From positions 1 to 35,422 of the forward strand of contig CALGXT010000049.1 in the NCBI GenBank assembly GCA_937935255.1: a DNA stretch of 35,422 nucleotides, given 5' to 3'. The position numbers were made by a program, and so were the translations under genes. Below the pieces are notes generated by a model. It saw nothing but the letters and a program-made list of their open reading frames with translations, was not told the origin of the DNA and did not search any database. This DNA is from an uncultured bacterium. Lineage in GTDB: Bacteria > Verrucomicrobiota > Kiritimatiellia > PWTM01. How positions within the stretch are numbered: position 1 is the stretch's first letter; each line of letters opens with the position of its first letter. This document shows positions 25,555 through 33,546 of this stretch, piece after piece.

Positions 25555-26412
25555 ATGGTGTCGGAAATCGTTTCCGCGCTCCCCGTCGGGCTTTCAAATG
25601 CCGTGGCGCGCGGCGCGGCCGCGCTGATCGGTTCCGTGTTTCGCTTTCGCCGCCGCGACGCGGCGGCGGCCCTGCGCCTCGCGTTTCCCGAAATACCGCC
25701 GGCGGAGGCGCGCCGCATCCTGCGCCGCATGTATGCGAACCTGGCGCTGAACGCCGTGGAAATGCTGCGGCTGCAAAAAGGCGGCGCGAACTATCTGCAA
25801 TCCGCCACGGAATGGGCGGGACGCGAACACCTGGACCGAGCGCGCGCCGAGGGGCGCGGCGTTCTGCTGCTCTCCGCCCACACGGGGAATTGGGAACTTG
25901 GCATCACCGCCCTGCCCGCGCTGGGTTATCCGGCGTCGGTCGTGGTCAAGAACATTAAAAACCGCGGCCTGAATGAGCGCATCGTTCGGCTCCGGCGGCA
26001 ATTCGGATTGAACGTTCTGCCGGCGCGCGGCGCCTACCGCGCCTGCTTGCGCGCTTTGAAGCGCAACGAAATTCTGGGGTTCGTGCTCGACCAGAACATG
26101 ACGCGCGACGAAGGGGTGTTTGTCGAGTTTTTCGGCCGGCCCGCTTGCACCACGCCGGGTCTGGCACACCTGGCGGCGGTTTCCGGCGCGCCCGTCGTGC
26201 CCGTCTTCATGGAACGAGTGGATTCGAGACGTCATCGTTTAAATTTGTCGCCCGCCCTGCCGCCGCCGCGCGATCGCAGCGAAGCCGCATTGACCGAAGC
26301 GACGCAGCTTTACACCCGCGTCATCGAAGACTTCATCCGCGCGCATCCCGATCAGTGGATCTGGATTCACCGCCGCTGGAAGACCCGCCCCCTGCCCCCC
26401 GCGAATGCCTGA
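25555..26412 (+). CDS. LpxL/HtrB-family lipid A acyltransferase
   Basis: A 285-residue inner-membrane acyltransferase. The active-site motif H-x4-E is HTGNWE (His109, Glu114), with FVLDQNMTRDEGVFVEFFGR, PGLAHLAAVSGAPVVPVFM and PDQWIWIHRRWKTRP as family landmarks. The N-terminal region (about 5-30) is hydrophobic. Such enzymes add secondary acyl chains to Kdo-lipid A; which chain is unknown. The ATG at 25555 is preferred over the GTG at 25537 because GGGAG lies eight bases before it. It follows clpC by 44 bp and probably shares its transcript, although the function is unrelated. Confidence 0.9.
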   Translation: MVSEIVSALPVGLSNAVARGAAALIGSVFRFRRRDAAAALRLAFPEIPPAEARRILRRMYANLALNAVEMLRLQKGGANYLQSATEWAGREHLDRARAEGRGVLLLSAHTGNWELGITALPALGYPASVVVKNIKNRGLNERIVRLRRQFGLNVLPARGAYRACLRALKRNEILGFVLDQNMTRDEGVFVEFFGRPACTTPGLAHLAAVSGAPVVPVFMERVDSRRHRLNLSPALPPPRDRSEAALTEATQLYTRVIEDFIRAHPDQWIWIHRRWKTRPLPPANA

Positions 26413-26523
26413 GCGATGGGGACAATCCATTCCATGGAGACAAAGAACGCCGCGCGGCCCGGAATTGCGCCGCAGAAACGCCGGGGGCGCAGAGATCGGA
26501 CGTCCGAGGTGGGATGTCGGAGA

Positions 26524-26554
26524 CTGTAGCGGCGACCGGCGGTCGCGGCTACAG
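26524..26554. repeat. REP-like imperfect palindrome
   Basis: Arms of 15 nt (26524-26538 and 26540-26554) beginning CTGTAGC, with one mismatch. It lies 111 bp after the acyltransferase stop in a non-coding stretch (26413-27236) that holds several other palindromes and no supportable gene. Confidence 0.7.
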
Positions 26555-26624
26555 GCCGGCGATCGGAGAAGATGGCGGAACGCAGGATGCACTCGCACAC
26601 CCCTATCGCCGCTTGCCTACGCAC

Positions 26625-26660
26625 GCCCGTAAGGATCGAGCTTGCTCGATCCCTACGGGC
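26625..26660. repeat. REP-like palindrome with GAGC-TT-GCTC core
   Basis: Arms of 17 nt (26625-26641 and 26644-26660) around a two-base TT centre, with a single mismatch. On the minus strand it reads GTAGGGATCGAGC and onward, sharing the GTAGGG edge and GAGC/GCTC core with the element at 27624-27643. Confidence 0.8.
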
Positions 26661-26826
26661 GCTATCGCACCGACCTCCCACCTCTGCGCTCTCCGCTCTG
26701 CGCTCTCCGCCGTGGCGATCCCGGCCCGCGCGACGAGATCTGTCCCCAGCGCTTCTATAGACGATGCGCCCACAGCGGGCGCTCGCCTCGCGGCGGGGCG
26801 GCGCGAGCGCGCCCGTTTGCGAAACG

Positions 26827-26860
26827 CATAGGCTCACACTTTGCAAAGTGTGAGCCTATG
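26827..26860. repeat. 34-bp perfect palindrome
   Basis: Two 17-nt arms, CATAGGCTCACACTTTG and its exact complement, with no central spacer. It is unlike the REP-like elements near it and has no T-run, so it is not an obvious terminator. Confidence 0.85.
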
Positions 26861-27236
26861 GCCGAAGGGGGGGGAGACCTCGCTTTCGCCCCGCGCGTCG
26901 GGAAGCGATGTCTATCTCGCCGCGACGCGTGGCGCGAAGACGGAAGGAAGCGGACCGGGATTCTGATGAGACGATCCGCGGTCGCCGCGATCGCCGGTCA
27001 CCGAAATCCGCCGACCTCTGACCCTGACCCGCGATAGGGCGCGAGTCCCTTCGCCGCCGCGAACCACTTCATGGCCTCGGCGCGGAGCGGAGTCCGCGCC
27101 CAACCATTTCTCCGCTCTTCGCTGCTCCGCTCGCTCGAGGTCTCCGCAGCGCCATCCCGGGCCGCGCGGCTGGCTCTGTCCCCTGTGCCCGGCATGGAAG
27201 ACCGATGCGACCAGGGAGCACCTACATGGAGGGCGG

Positions 27237-27265
27237 TTGCCGACGAGTTGGGGATGCGCTATAGC
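27237..27265 (+). promoter_or_regulatory. Promoter of the small gene at 27286
   Basis: TTGCCG (27237-27242), 17 bp and TATAGC (27260-27265), followed by AAAGGAAA as ribosome-binding site. It supports the short downstream gene. Confidence 0.6.
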
Positions 27266-27285
27266 GTGGAAAGGAAACGGCAGCC

Positions 27286-27525
27286 ATGCAAAGCAAGTAT
27301 CTGAAACTTTTCCCTACCGATGCCGACTATAAGCGGGTGTGGGACGACTACAAGCGGTTCTTCGGTGAGCGGCCGCCCGCTGGCAACAGCCAAGCCGACT
27401 ACGATGCCGCCGCCTGGGCATGCGAGAGCGTGGAGTTGTCGCGGATTGCGCCGACGATCAAAGCCGAGCCGGTGAAGGAATGGCCGAGCCAGGCGGAGGC
27501 GAAGGCGCCGAAGGGTCGGGGGTGA
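27286..27525 (+). CDS. Small hypothetical protein
   Basis: A 79-residue protein with no signal peptide, membrane segment or known motif. It has an aromatic, charged N-terminal half (LFPTDADYKRVWDDYKRFFG) and a Lys/Pro/Glu-rich end, so it is probably a small helical cytosolic protein. A promoter and a good Shine-Dalgarno lie directly upstream, which is why I accept it although it stands alone between palindrome-rich regions. The function is unknown. Confidence 0.55.
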   Translation: MQSKYLKLFPTDADYKRVWDDYKRFFGERPPAGNSQADYDAAAWACESVELSRIAPTIKAEPVKEWPSQAEAKAPKGRG

Positions 27526-27584
27526 AATCGGATGTCCCGCGCCTCCCCGAAGCGGAGTTCCTCCATGCTCGTTCACGCAGATGC

Positions 27585-27643
27585 GGCCTCGGCGAGCCGA
27601 GGCCCTACATTCTTCGGACGTAGGGCGCGAGCTTGCTCGCGCC
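27585..27643. repeat. REPIN-like inverted doublet
   Basis: Two hairpins face each other: GGCCTCGGC/GCCGAGGCC (27585-27604) and GGCGCGAGC/GCTCGCGCC (27624-27643). Their inner edges are complementary (GCCCTAC at 27602-27608 and GTAGGGC at 27620-27626), the arrangement of paired REP elements. Confidence 0.75.
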
Positions 27644-27792
27644 GCAAGGAACGAGCCCAAAAAGACCATACCGAGAACATCAGTCAGAGAACTCGCGTAA
27701 GGCGCAGAGCATGACGAATGATGCGACTAACCTCCCAAATCGAACGCGACCGGATTTTCGATGGGGACAGACACCGACTCGCAAGTCGTTGA

Positions 27793-27872
27793 TTTCCAAG
27801 GCTTGGAAAATCGGCGGACGTTTTTTCCAAGCCTTGGAAAAAATTCCCGAAAATTTTCCAAGGCTTGGAAAA
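27793..27872. repeat. Triple palindrome array TTCCAAGG/CCTTGGAA, locus B
   Basis: Three palindromes centred at 27801 (G), 27832 (C) and 27863 (G), exactly 31 bp apart and alternating in orientation. The middle one (27821-27843) is a perfect 23-bp palindrome. The array begins 10 bp after the stop of the minus-strand glycosidase gene. Nothing else is supportable between 27526 and 27882 apart from this array and the doublet at 27585-27643. Confidence 0.9.
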
Positions 27873-27882
27873 CAGCCCGGAA

Positions 27883-30087
27883 TCAGCGCGAACGCGCGCG
27901 CTCGCAACGCAGCCAGCGCCCGCTGTGGGCCTCCAGCGGGATCGGATCGCCCCACTTCAAGACCTGGCCGGTGACGGCGTCGGTCACGCGGCGATAGCGG
28001 AACACCGATGATGTCAGCGTCGCCGTTTGCGCCGGGCCGTCGTTGATGACAAAATAGTGGTCCGTCTCCGGCGCAGCGAGCCGATAGGCCAGCGCGCCGC
28101 GGCAGGCGTAGGGCGATTTCATTGCGCCCAGCGTGCGCCGCACGAGAAAGCGTTCCATTTTCACATGGCCCGGCGCGCAGCAATTCAATGAGGCCTGGCA
28201 GCCCAGAATCACCGCCGTTCCCCGGCCTCGGCGATTTTCCGTGACGCCCGCCCCGCCCCCGTGGTCGTAGCGGGCGACCACCCGCGCGCGCGTCGCCTCG
28301 ATGTCGGCGACGAATCCCTCGCCCAACGCCAGGCCGCCGAGTTTGTATTCGATATTTTTCGGCCGCGAGTAGCCGAATTCCCGCAGCACCGCGCCGAAAA
28401 TCCGCTCGAACGGCGTTCCCGGCCTGGTGGGGAACACCCGCGAGAACTCGTCGTAGTAGGCCCCCGGCAAATCCATGACCAGCCGGCCGCCGTCCTCGAC
28501 ATAGCGCTCCAGAATCGGCCACAGATCCGAGGCGACGCACAAGATCGCGGGCAGATATAGAATGGGGTATCGCGCCGCCAGCCCCTCGCGCAGATTGCGT
28601 CCGGTGACATATTCCCAGGGCACGTTGGCGTTGATCAGCGCGCGGCTGACGCCGATGCGCGCGCGGATGGGAACGCTTTTGAAGAAATCACGGCCCTGAA
28701 CGCTCATGGCCGCCCAAAGCGCCTCGTTGTCCCAATCCGCGAGCACGCCGACGAGCGGTTCCTTGCGCGCCTGCCAGAGCTCTCGCCGCCAGCGCTGCGC
28801 CGCCCGGACGATGGCGCCGGCGCGCTCGGCCCGCGCTGTCGGCTCGAGATTTCGATCCGTCAGCGCGTATTCGCCGGCCTCCCAGCCCGCCGTGCGGGCG
28901 TTCCAGGTCCATAGCCCGAACCCCTTGAAGCCGCCGGCCAGGTAGCTGAGGAAAATCTGCGTGATAACGCCGGCGTCCACTGTGAAGCCCGGCATCTCGC
29001 CGCGGACTTCGGGGACGAACGGCGCCTTGCCGCCGCTGAAGTATTGCGGACCGCCCGTGCTTTCCCACGTCGCCGACCAGACGCCCTTCGCCCAATCCGC
29101 CGCGAGCTGGGCCTGCATATACATCGGGCGCGCGACCTCGAAGCCGACCTCCTCGAAATGCCACGCGAGGTGGATCGAGGGATAAAACGAGCCGCCCGCC
29201 GCCATCTCGCGGGCGATGCCTTCCATATCCGTTCCGCGCGAGGCGAACGGCAGGAACAGGCCCGCCTCGCCGCCGGCGCGCACCGGCACGTTCGGATCCG
29301 TTCTTTGTTGCGCCTCCACTTTGGCGCGCACGAGGCGCTCGTTGAATGTATCGGCGCGGAAGCGCAGCGCGTCCATGATGTGCCGGTAATCCTTCGAACG
29401 ATAGCCGGCCCGCAGCGCCGCCTCGACGTCGCCCCAGCTTTTCCAATCCAGCGGCGCATCGGGAATGCCCACATGACCGTGATTCCAGGCCGCGCGCAAC
29501 GCCTCGACCGTGCCGTAGCGCCTTTGCAGCCACTCGACAAACATCGGGATGACCTGCGGCGAAAGCTCGTGTCCCTTGACGTCGCCCACGACGCCCGGCA
29601 CCCAATCCTGATTGTGCGGATCGTCGCCGCCGCCCGGAGAGGCAATCTTCTCGCCGCCCGGATTGGGCGCGGAAATCTGACGTTGAAGGACTTGGATTTG
29701 ATAGGCGCGCACCCGCGGGTGCGCCAACGCCTGGTCCACATCGAGATCGCGCGGCAATCCCAGCCGTTCCAGCAACTCCGGCGTGATATCCTCGAAGCCG
29801 CCCTCGCCGTACCAGAACGGCAGAATGCCTTCGTCCAGCGCGAGGCGCAGCGTGCGCTCGACCGGCCATTCGGGTGTGGGCATGGTTTGCTTGAGGCAAT
29901 TGAATCCGAGTTCCCGCATCCGGCGAAAATGCCGCCGCGCGTCCTCCTCCTTCATGCCGGGCCAGGGCAAAAAGACCACCCCGGCGGGCATCGGCGCCAA
30001 TCGGCGCAACTTGCGTTGCATCGGCGTATCGCCCAATCGGTCAAGGCGTTCGGCCAAAAAGTCGCGCTTGCGGAAATCGAAGCCCAT
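27883..30087 (-). CDS. GH42-like glycoside hydrolase (beta-galactosidase family)
   Basis: A 734-residue protein. A (beta/alpha)8 barrel part contains FRRMRELGFNCLKQ, FVEWLQRRYGTVEALRAAWN (GH42-like) and a candidate nucleophile Glu in SATWESTGGPQYFSGGK (about 342). A GATase-like trimerisation domain follows (about 480-600, YVEDGGRLVMDLPGAYYDEF), then a small beta C-terminal domain. The usual Asn-Glu acid/base motif before the WLQRRYG helix is not seen; GDVKGHELS stands there, so activity or mechanism may differ. The ATG at 30087 has GAGGG eight bases upstream; an ATG 18 codons earlier is less supported. There is no signal peptide. The exact sugar is unknown. Confidence 0.78.
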   Translation of the reverse strand: MGFDFRKRDFLAERLDRLGDTPMQRKLRRLAPMPAGVVFLPWPGMKEEDARRHFRRMRELGFNCLKQTMPTPEWPVERTLRLALDEGILPFWYGEGGFEDITPELLERLGLPRDLDVDQALAHPRVRAYQIQVLQRQISAPNPGGEKIASPGGGDDPHNQDWVPGVVGDVKGHELSPQVIPMFVEWLQRRYGTVEALRAAWNHGHVGIPDAPLDWKSWGDVEAALRAGYRSKDYRHIMDALRFRADTFNERLVRAKVEAQQRTDPNVPVRAGGEAGLFLPFASRGTDMEGIAREMAAGGSFYPSIHLAWHFEEVGFEVARPMYMQAQLAADWAKGVWSATWESTGGPQYFSGGKAPFVPEVRGEMPGFTVDAGVITQIFLSYLAGGFKGFGLWTWNARTAGWEAGEYALTDRNLEPTARAERAGAIVRAAQRWRRELWQARKEPLVGVLADWDNEALWAAMSVQGRDFFKSVPIRARIGVSRALINANVPWEYVTGRNLREGLAARYPILYLPAILCVASDLWPILERYVEDGGRLVMDLPGAYYDEFSRVFPTRPGTPFERIFGAVLREFGYSRPKNIEYKLGGLALGEGFVADIEATRARVVARYDHGGGAGVTENRRGRGTAVILGCQASLNCCAPGHVKMERFLVRRTLGAMKSPYACRGALAYRLAAPETDHYFVINDGPAQTATLTSSVFRYRRVTDAVTGQVLKWGDPIPLEAHSGRWLRCERARSR

Positions 30088-30230
30088 GGAACGGCCCTCG
30101 CGAAACAGTTTGAATCGGCTGGAATTATGTAAAAAAAGCACGCCGGCGCGAACATAAAAAGCGGAGAACCCGTTTTCAAACGCCGCCGCTCTTTGCGATT
30201 GTCCCGCCGGTGAAGATCGCGTAGGGTGGT

Positions 30231-32696
30231 ATGCGGAAGAAATTTCACTCGTTCATTCGCGCCATGCAAATCGCCGGGTACGAAATACTGGAGGAGATCG
30301 GAAACGGCGGGACGGGCATTGTGTACAAGGCCCGTCAGGTTTCGCTCGGCCGGCTTGTGGCGATCAAGGTGCTCCAGCCCGCGTTGCGCGAGGATCCGGT
30401 CGCGAAGGCGCAGTTCCGACTGGAGGCGAATTCCGTCGCCAACTTGAAGCACCCCAACATTCTATGGGTGCACGAGGCCGGCGAAGTCGAAGGCCGCCCG
30501 TATTTCGTCATGGAGTACGTTTCGGCCTACAGCGTGGGCCAGTGGCTGGCGCGCAAGGGGCGGCTGGAGGAGAGCGACGCCCTCACCATCGCGGATTCCG
30601 TCGCCCGCGCGCTCAAATACGCCTGGGAGCGCGCGGGGTTGATCCATTGCGACATCAAACCGGACAATATCCTCGTGGATGAGGACGGCATCGTGAAAGT
30701 CGCCGATTTCTCCGGCCTGAGCCGCGACAACCTCGGGCCGGAATCGGATCTCATTCGCCAATTCACGATCGGCACCCCCAATTACATGGCGCCGGAGCAG
30801 GTCGGGGGGCTGGTGGACCTCGACCCTCGCGCGGACATCTACTCCCTGGGCGCCCTGCTCTACCATGTTCTGACCGGCCGGTTGCCGTTTCAGGAATTCG
30901 ATAACGCCGAAGCGATGCGGCAACAGGTGGTCGGCTATTTGCCCGATCCGCTCGAATTCTGCCCCGCGCTTTCGGCGCCGCTGGTTGCGTTGATCGAGAA
31001 AATGCTGGTGAAAGACCGCAACGCCCGCTACCCGGATTGGAATGCGGTCATCGCGGACCTCCATCGCGTGCGGTCGGGACACGCGCCGGCCGGCCCGCTG
31101 CCGTTGCCTGGCGCCAGCACGCTGCGCCGGAGCGTGCCGCAGGTCTTTTCGCCGGCGGCCCCGACGGCGAAGCGGGCCTCGAGTCGCCGCGTCTATCTAC
31201 CGGATCGCCCGTCTTTCCCGCGGGAAGCCCTGGAATCGGGCGCCGCTCGCCGCGGCAAAGGCCGATTCATTTTCCTATGGGCGCTGTTGGCGGCATTCCT
31301 GGCGCTCGACGCCTACCTGTTCCGGCACTGGTGGTTGCCCAAGTCGCAAACGCCGGCCCCGCTGCCCAAAGCGCCCCCCGCGCCGGAACCGGCGCCCAGG
31401 CCGCCGCCCCCCGCCGTCTCGCCGACGCCGCCGCCGAAACCCGTCGAGCCGGCGCCGCCCACACCCACACCGCCACCGCCCGCGCCCGAACCGCCGGCGC
31501 CGCCGCCCGCAGAGCCATCGCCGCCGGCCGCCTCCGGAGAACCGCCGGCGACTCCGGAGACTCCAGAACCGCCGGCGGCGCTCCGAGCGACCGCGTTTTA
31601 CGAAGCCGTGGATGTCATCCGGCAATCCGCCGAGCTTTGCCGGCAACGGAACGTCGAGGCGGCCCTCCGCCTCACGACGCGTTGGCTGGACGAACGGCCC
31701 GAGCACGAATTTCGCGCCATGGTCGAGACCGAACGAAATGGCGTGAAACGTTTGCAGGAGATGATTCGCCGCTTGCTGATGAGCAGCGGAAAGCCGGCCG
31801 GCGTCCGCCTCGAAGCCACGCCCTCCGTGACCGGCGAAGTCACCGACATCGCGCCCGACGGAATGGTTTCGGTGCGCCGCGCGATCGGTTCGGGACACGG
31901 CATCGTTTCCGTTGAGTGGCATCGCTTGCAAGATCCGGACATCGAGCGGTTGCTCCGCGCCGCGCTCCCGGACGAGTGGCCCCTTTCCGCCGCGCTCTGG
32001 TCTGTGAACGCGGGCCAATACGCGCGCGCCGCCGAGGCGCTCGCTCGCGTCCCGGAAGCCGACGCCGCCGCCGTTCGCGCCTGGATGGAATTGCGGCAAA
32101 GCGTCCAGCGGGAATCGGCGGCGGCACGAATGCTGGAGGAGGCCCGCGCCCTGCTGCAGGCCAGCCGCTTCCCGGAAGCGCTCGCGCTGCTCGATCGCGG
32201 ACGCGAAACCTTCGCCGACACCCAAACGCTGCTGTGGGCGCGCGCCGAATTGTGGAAGGAATTGCGCGACGTTGCCGCCTCGGAGGGCGAAGCGCCGACG
32301 GTGGAAGCCGCGCCGCCCAGCGCCCCCACCCCGCCCTCGCCGAAGCCTTCGCCCGATGATCCGGACGATGGGGACACCGTCACGATCCGCGATTTACGAC
32401 AAAAGCCGACGGCCTACCATGAGAAAACCATTCGGCTCCGTTTTCGCGTGCGGGGCAGCGTGGAAGAGGCTGCCGGCGGCTGGTACCGCTCTACGCTCGG
32501 CGGCGACGACGGCGTCGTCGAGGTCGAAGTGCCCGAGGCAGGCCTGCGCTGGTTCAACAGTCTGCCGGAGTTCATGTTCCGAAGCCGAAGCACCTACGTG
32601 TATGGCGTCTATGACGCCAATCGAGAAGTCCTGAGGTTGATCGGGCGCACACGCCGTATCCCGCTGGGAGCGCGAAATGTCGAGTATGGCTGGTGA
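30231..32696 (+). CDS. Transmembrane Ser/Thr protein kinase
   Basis: An 821-residue PknB-type kinase. The kinase domain (about 16-280) has the glycine loop GNGGTG (24-29), Lys46 in VAIK, HCDIKPDN with catalytic Asp141 (Cys replaces the Arg of HRD), DFS instead of DFG with Asp159, and APE (187-189). One membrane segment (about 346-365) leads to a long Pro-rich stretch (about 374-455) and an outside part with helical, TPR-like repeats and an OB-like beta domain at the end. The start may instead be the ATG at 30264, closer to the family start. It overlaps lpxI by 20 bp, so it is probably co-transcribed with lipid A genes. The signal it senses is unknown. Confidence 0.9.
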   Translation: MRKKFHSFIRAMQIAGYEILEEIGNGGTGIVYKARQVSLGRLVAIKVLQPALREDPVAKAQFRLEANSVANLKHPNILWVHEAGEVEGRPYFVMEYVSAYSVGQWLARKGRLEESDALTIADSVARALKYAWERAGLIHCDIKPDNILVDEDGIVKVADFSGLSRDNLGPESDLIRQFTIGTPNYMAPEQVGGLVDLDPRADIYSLGALLYHVLTGRLPFQEFDNAEAMRQQVVGYLPDPLEFCPALSAPLVALIEKMLVKDRNARYPDWNAVIADLHRVRSGHAPAGPLPLPGASTLRRSVPQVFSPAAPTAKRASSRRVYLPDRPSFPREALESGAARRGKGRFIFLWALLAAFLALDAYLFRHWWLPKSQTPAPLPKAPPAPEPAPRPPPPAVSPTPPPKPVEPAPPTPTPPPPAPEPPAPPPAEPSPPAASGEPPATPETPEPPAALRATAFYEAVDVIRQSAELCRQRNVEAALRLTTRWLDERPEHEFRAMVETERNGVKRLQEMIRRLLMSSGKPAGVRLEATPSVTGEVTDIAPDGMVSVRRAIGSGHGIVSVEWHRLQDPDIERLLRAALPDEWPLSAALWSVNAGQYARAAEALARVPEADAAAVRAWMELRQSVQRESAAARMLEEARALLQASRFPEALALLDRGRETFADTQTLLWARAELWKELRDVAASEGEAPTVEAAPPSAPTPPSPKPSPDDPDDGDTVTIRDLRQKPTAYHEKTIRLRFRVRGSVEEAAGGWYRSTLGGDDGVVEVEVPEAGLRWFNSLPEFMFRSRSTYVYGVYDANREVLRLIGRTRRIPLGARNVEYGW

Positions 32697-33546
32697 GCCG
32701 CCCGCCGGGGCCGCGGCGGTTCCGCGCCCCGCCGAATTGCTGCTGATCGCGGGCGGCGGCGCCTATCCCGTTGAGTTGATCCGCTCCGCCCGCGCCCAGG
32801 GCGTCCGGCGCATCGTCGCGCTGGCCTTTCGCGGCGAGACCGACCGCGCCGTTCCCGCGCTGGCCGACGAGACGCGCTGGCTGACGATGGGACGGCTGCA
32901 CGATGCGCTCGCGACCGCCGAATCCGTCGGCATCCGCGACGCCGTCATGGCGGGCCGAATTCACCCTTCGAATCTCTTTCGTTTGCGCCCCGACCGCGCC
33001 GCCTTCGAAATGCTCGCGGCGCTCAAGGTCAAAAATGCCGAGACCATCTTCGGCGCCATCGCGGATCGCCTCGCCGAACGCGGCGTGCGACTGCATCCCG
33101 CCTATCTCTTCATGGAACAGGCGATGCCCGCGCCGGGACAACTGTCGGCCCGCGCGCCGACAGCGCGCGAGGAGGCCGATATCGCGCTCGGCCGCCGCGT
33201 CGCCAAGGCGACCAGCGGTCTCGATATCGGTCAAAGCGTGCTCATCAAGGACGGCGTCATTCTGGCCATCGAAGCATTCGAGGGCACCGACGAGGCGATC
33301 CGCCGCGCCGGCCGCCTCGGCGGGGCGGGCGCGGTCCTTGTCAAATGCGCCAAGCGCGGGCACGACATGCGATTCGATATCCCCGTGATCGGAACGCGCA
33401 CCGTGCGCAACTTGCGGCGCATTCGCGCCTCGGCCCTCGCCGTCGAAGCGGGCCGCACGATCGTGCTCGAGCGCGCAGCCGTGGTGCGGGAAGCCGATCG
33501 GCAAGGACTCTGCCTGATCGCATTCGAAGGAGATTCCATGCCATGA
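32677..33546 (+). CDS. lpxI: UDP-2,3-diacylglucosamine pyrophosphatase LpxI
   Basis: A 289-residue enzyme giving lipid X and UMP in lipid A synthesis, used in place of LpxH. It shows LLLIAGGGAYPVELIRSARA, the central LTMGRLHDAL, and the C-terminal domain GLDIGQSVLIKDGVILAIEA, FEGTDEAIRRA and KCAKRGHDMRFDIPVIG, the latter matching the catalytic region. A GGGAG six bases upstream supports the ATG at 32677. It overlaps the kinase gene and, as ATGA, the following oxidoreductase gene. Confidence 0.93.
   Translation: MSSMAGEPPAGAAAVPRPAELLLIAGGGAYPVELIRSARAQGVRRIVALAFRGETDRAVPALADETRWLTMGRLHDALATAESVGIRDAVMAGRIHPSNLFRLRPDRAAFEMLAALKVKNAETIFGAIADRLAERGVRLHPAYLFMEQAMPAPGQLSARAPTAREEADIALGRRVAKATSGLDIGQSVLIKDGVILAIEAFEGTDEAIRRAGRLGGAGAVLVKCAKRGHDMRFDIPVIGTRTVRNLRRIRASALAVEAGRTIVLERAAVVREADRQGLCLIAFEGDSMP

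Noticed and set aside
22895-25597. 900-codon minus-strand frame opposite clpC
   Set aside because: clpC is complete with all motifs; the opposite frame is rich in Arg, Gly, Ala and His without domain signals.
27793-27872. Possible small CRISPR array
   Set aside because: There are only three units, each a full palindrome with alternating orientation and 8-14 bp gaps. No cas genes and no repeat-spacer pattern.
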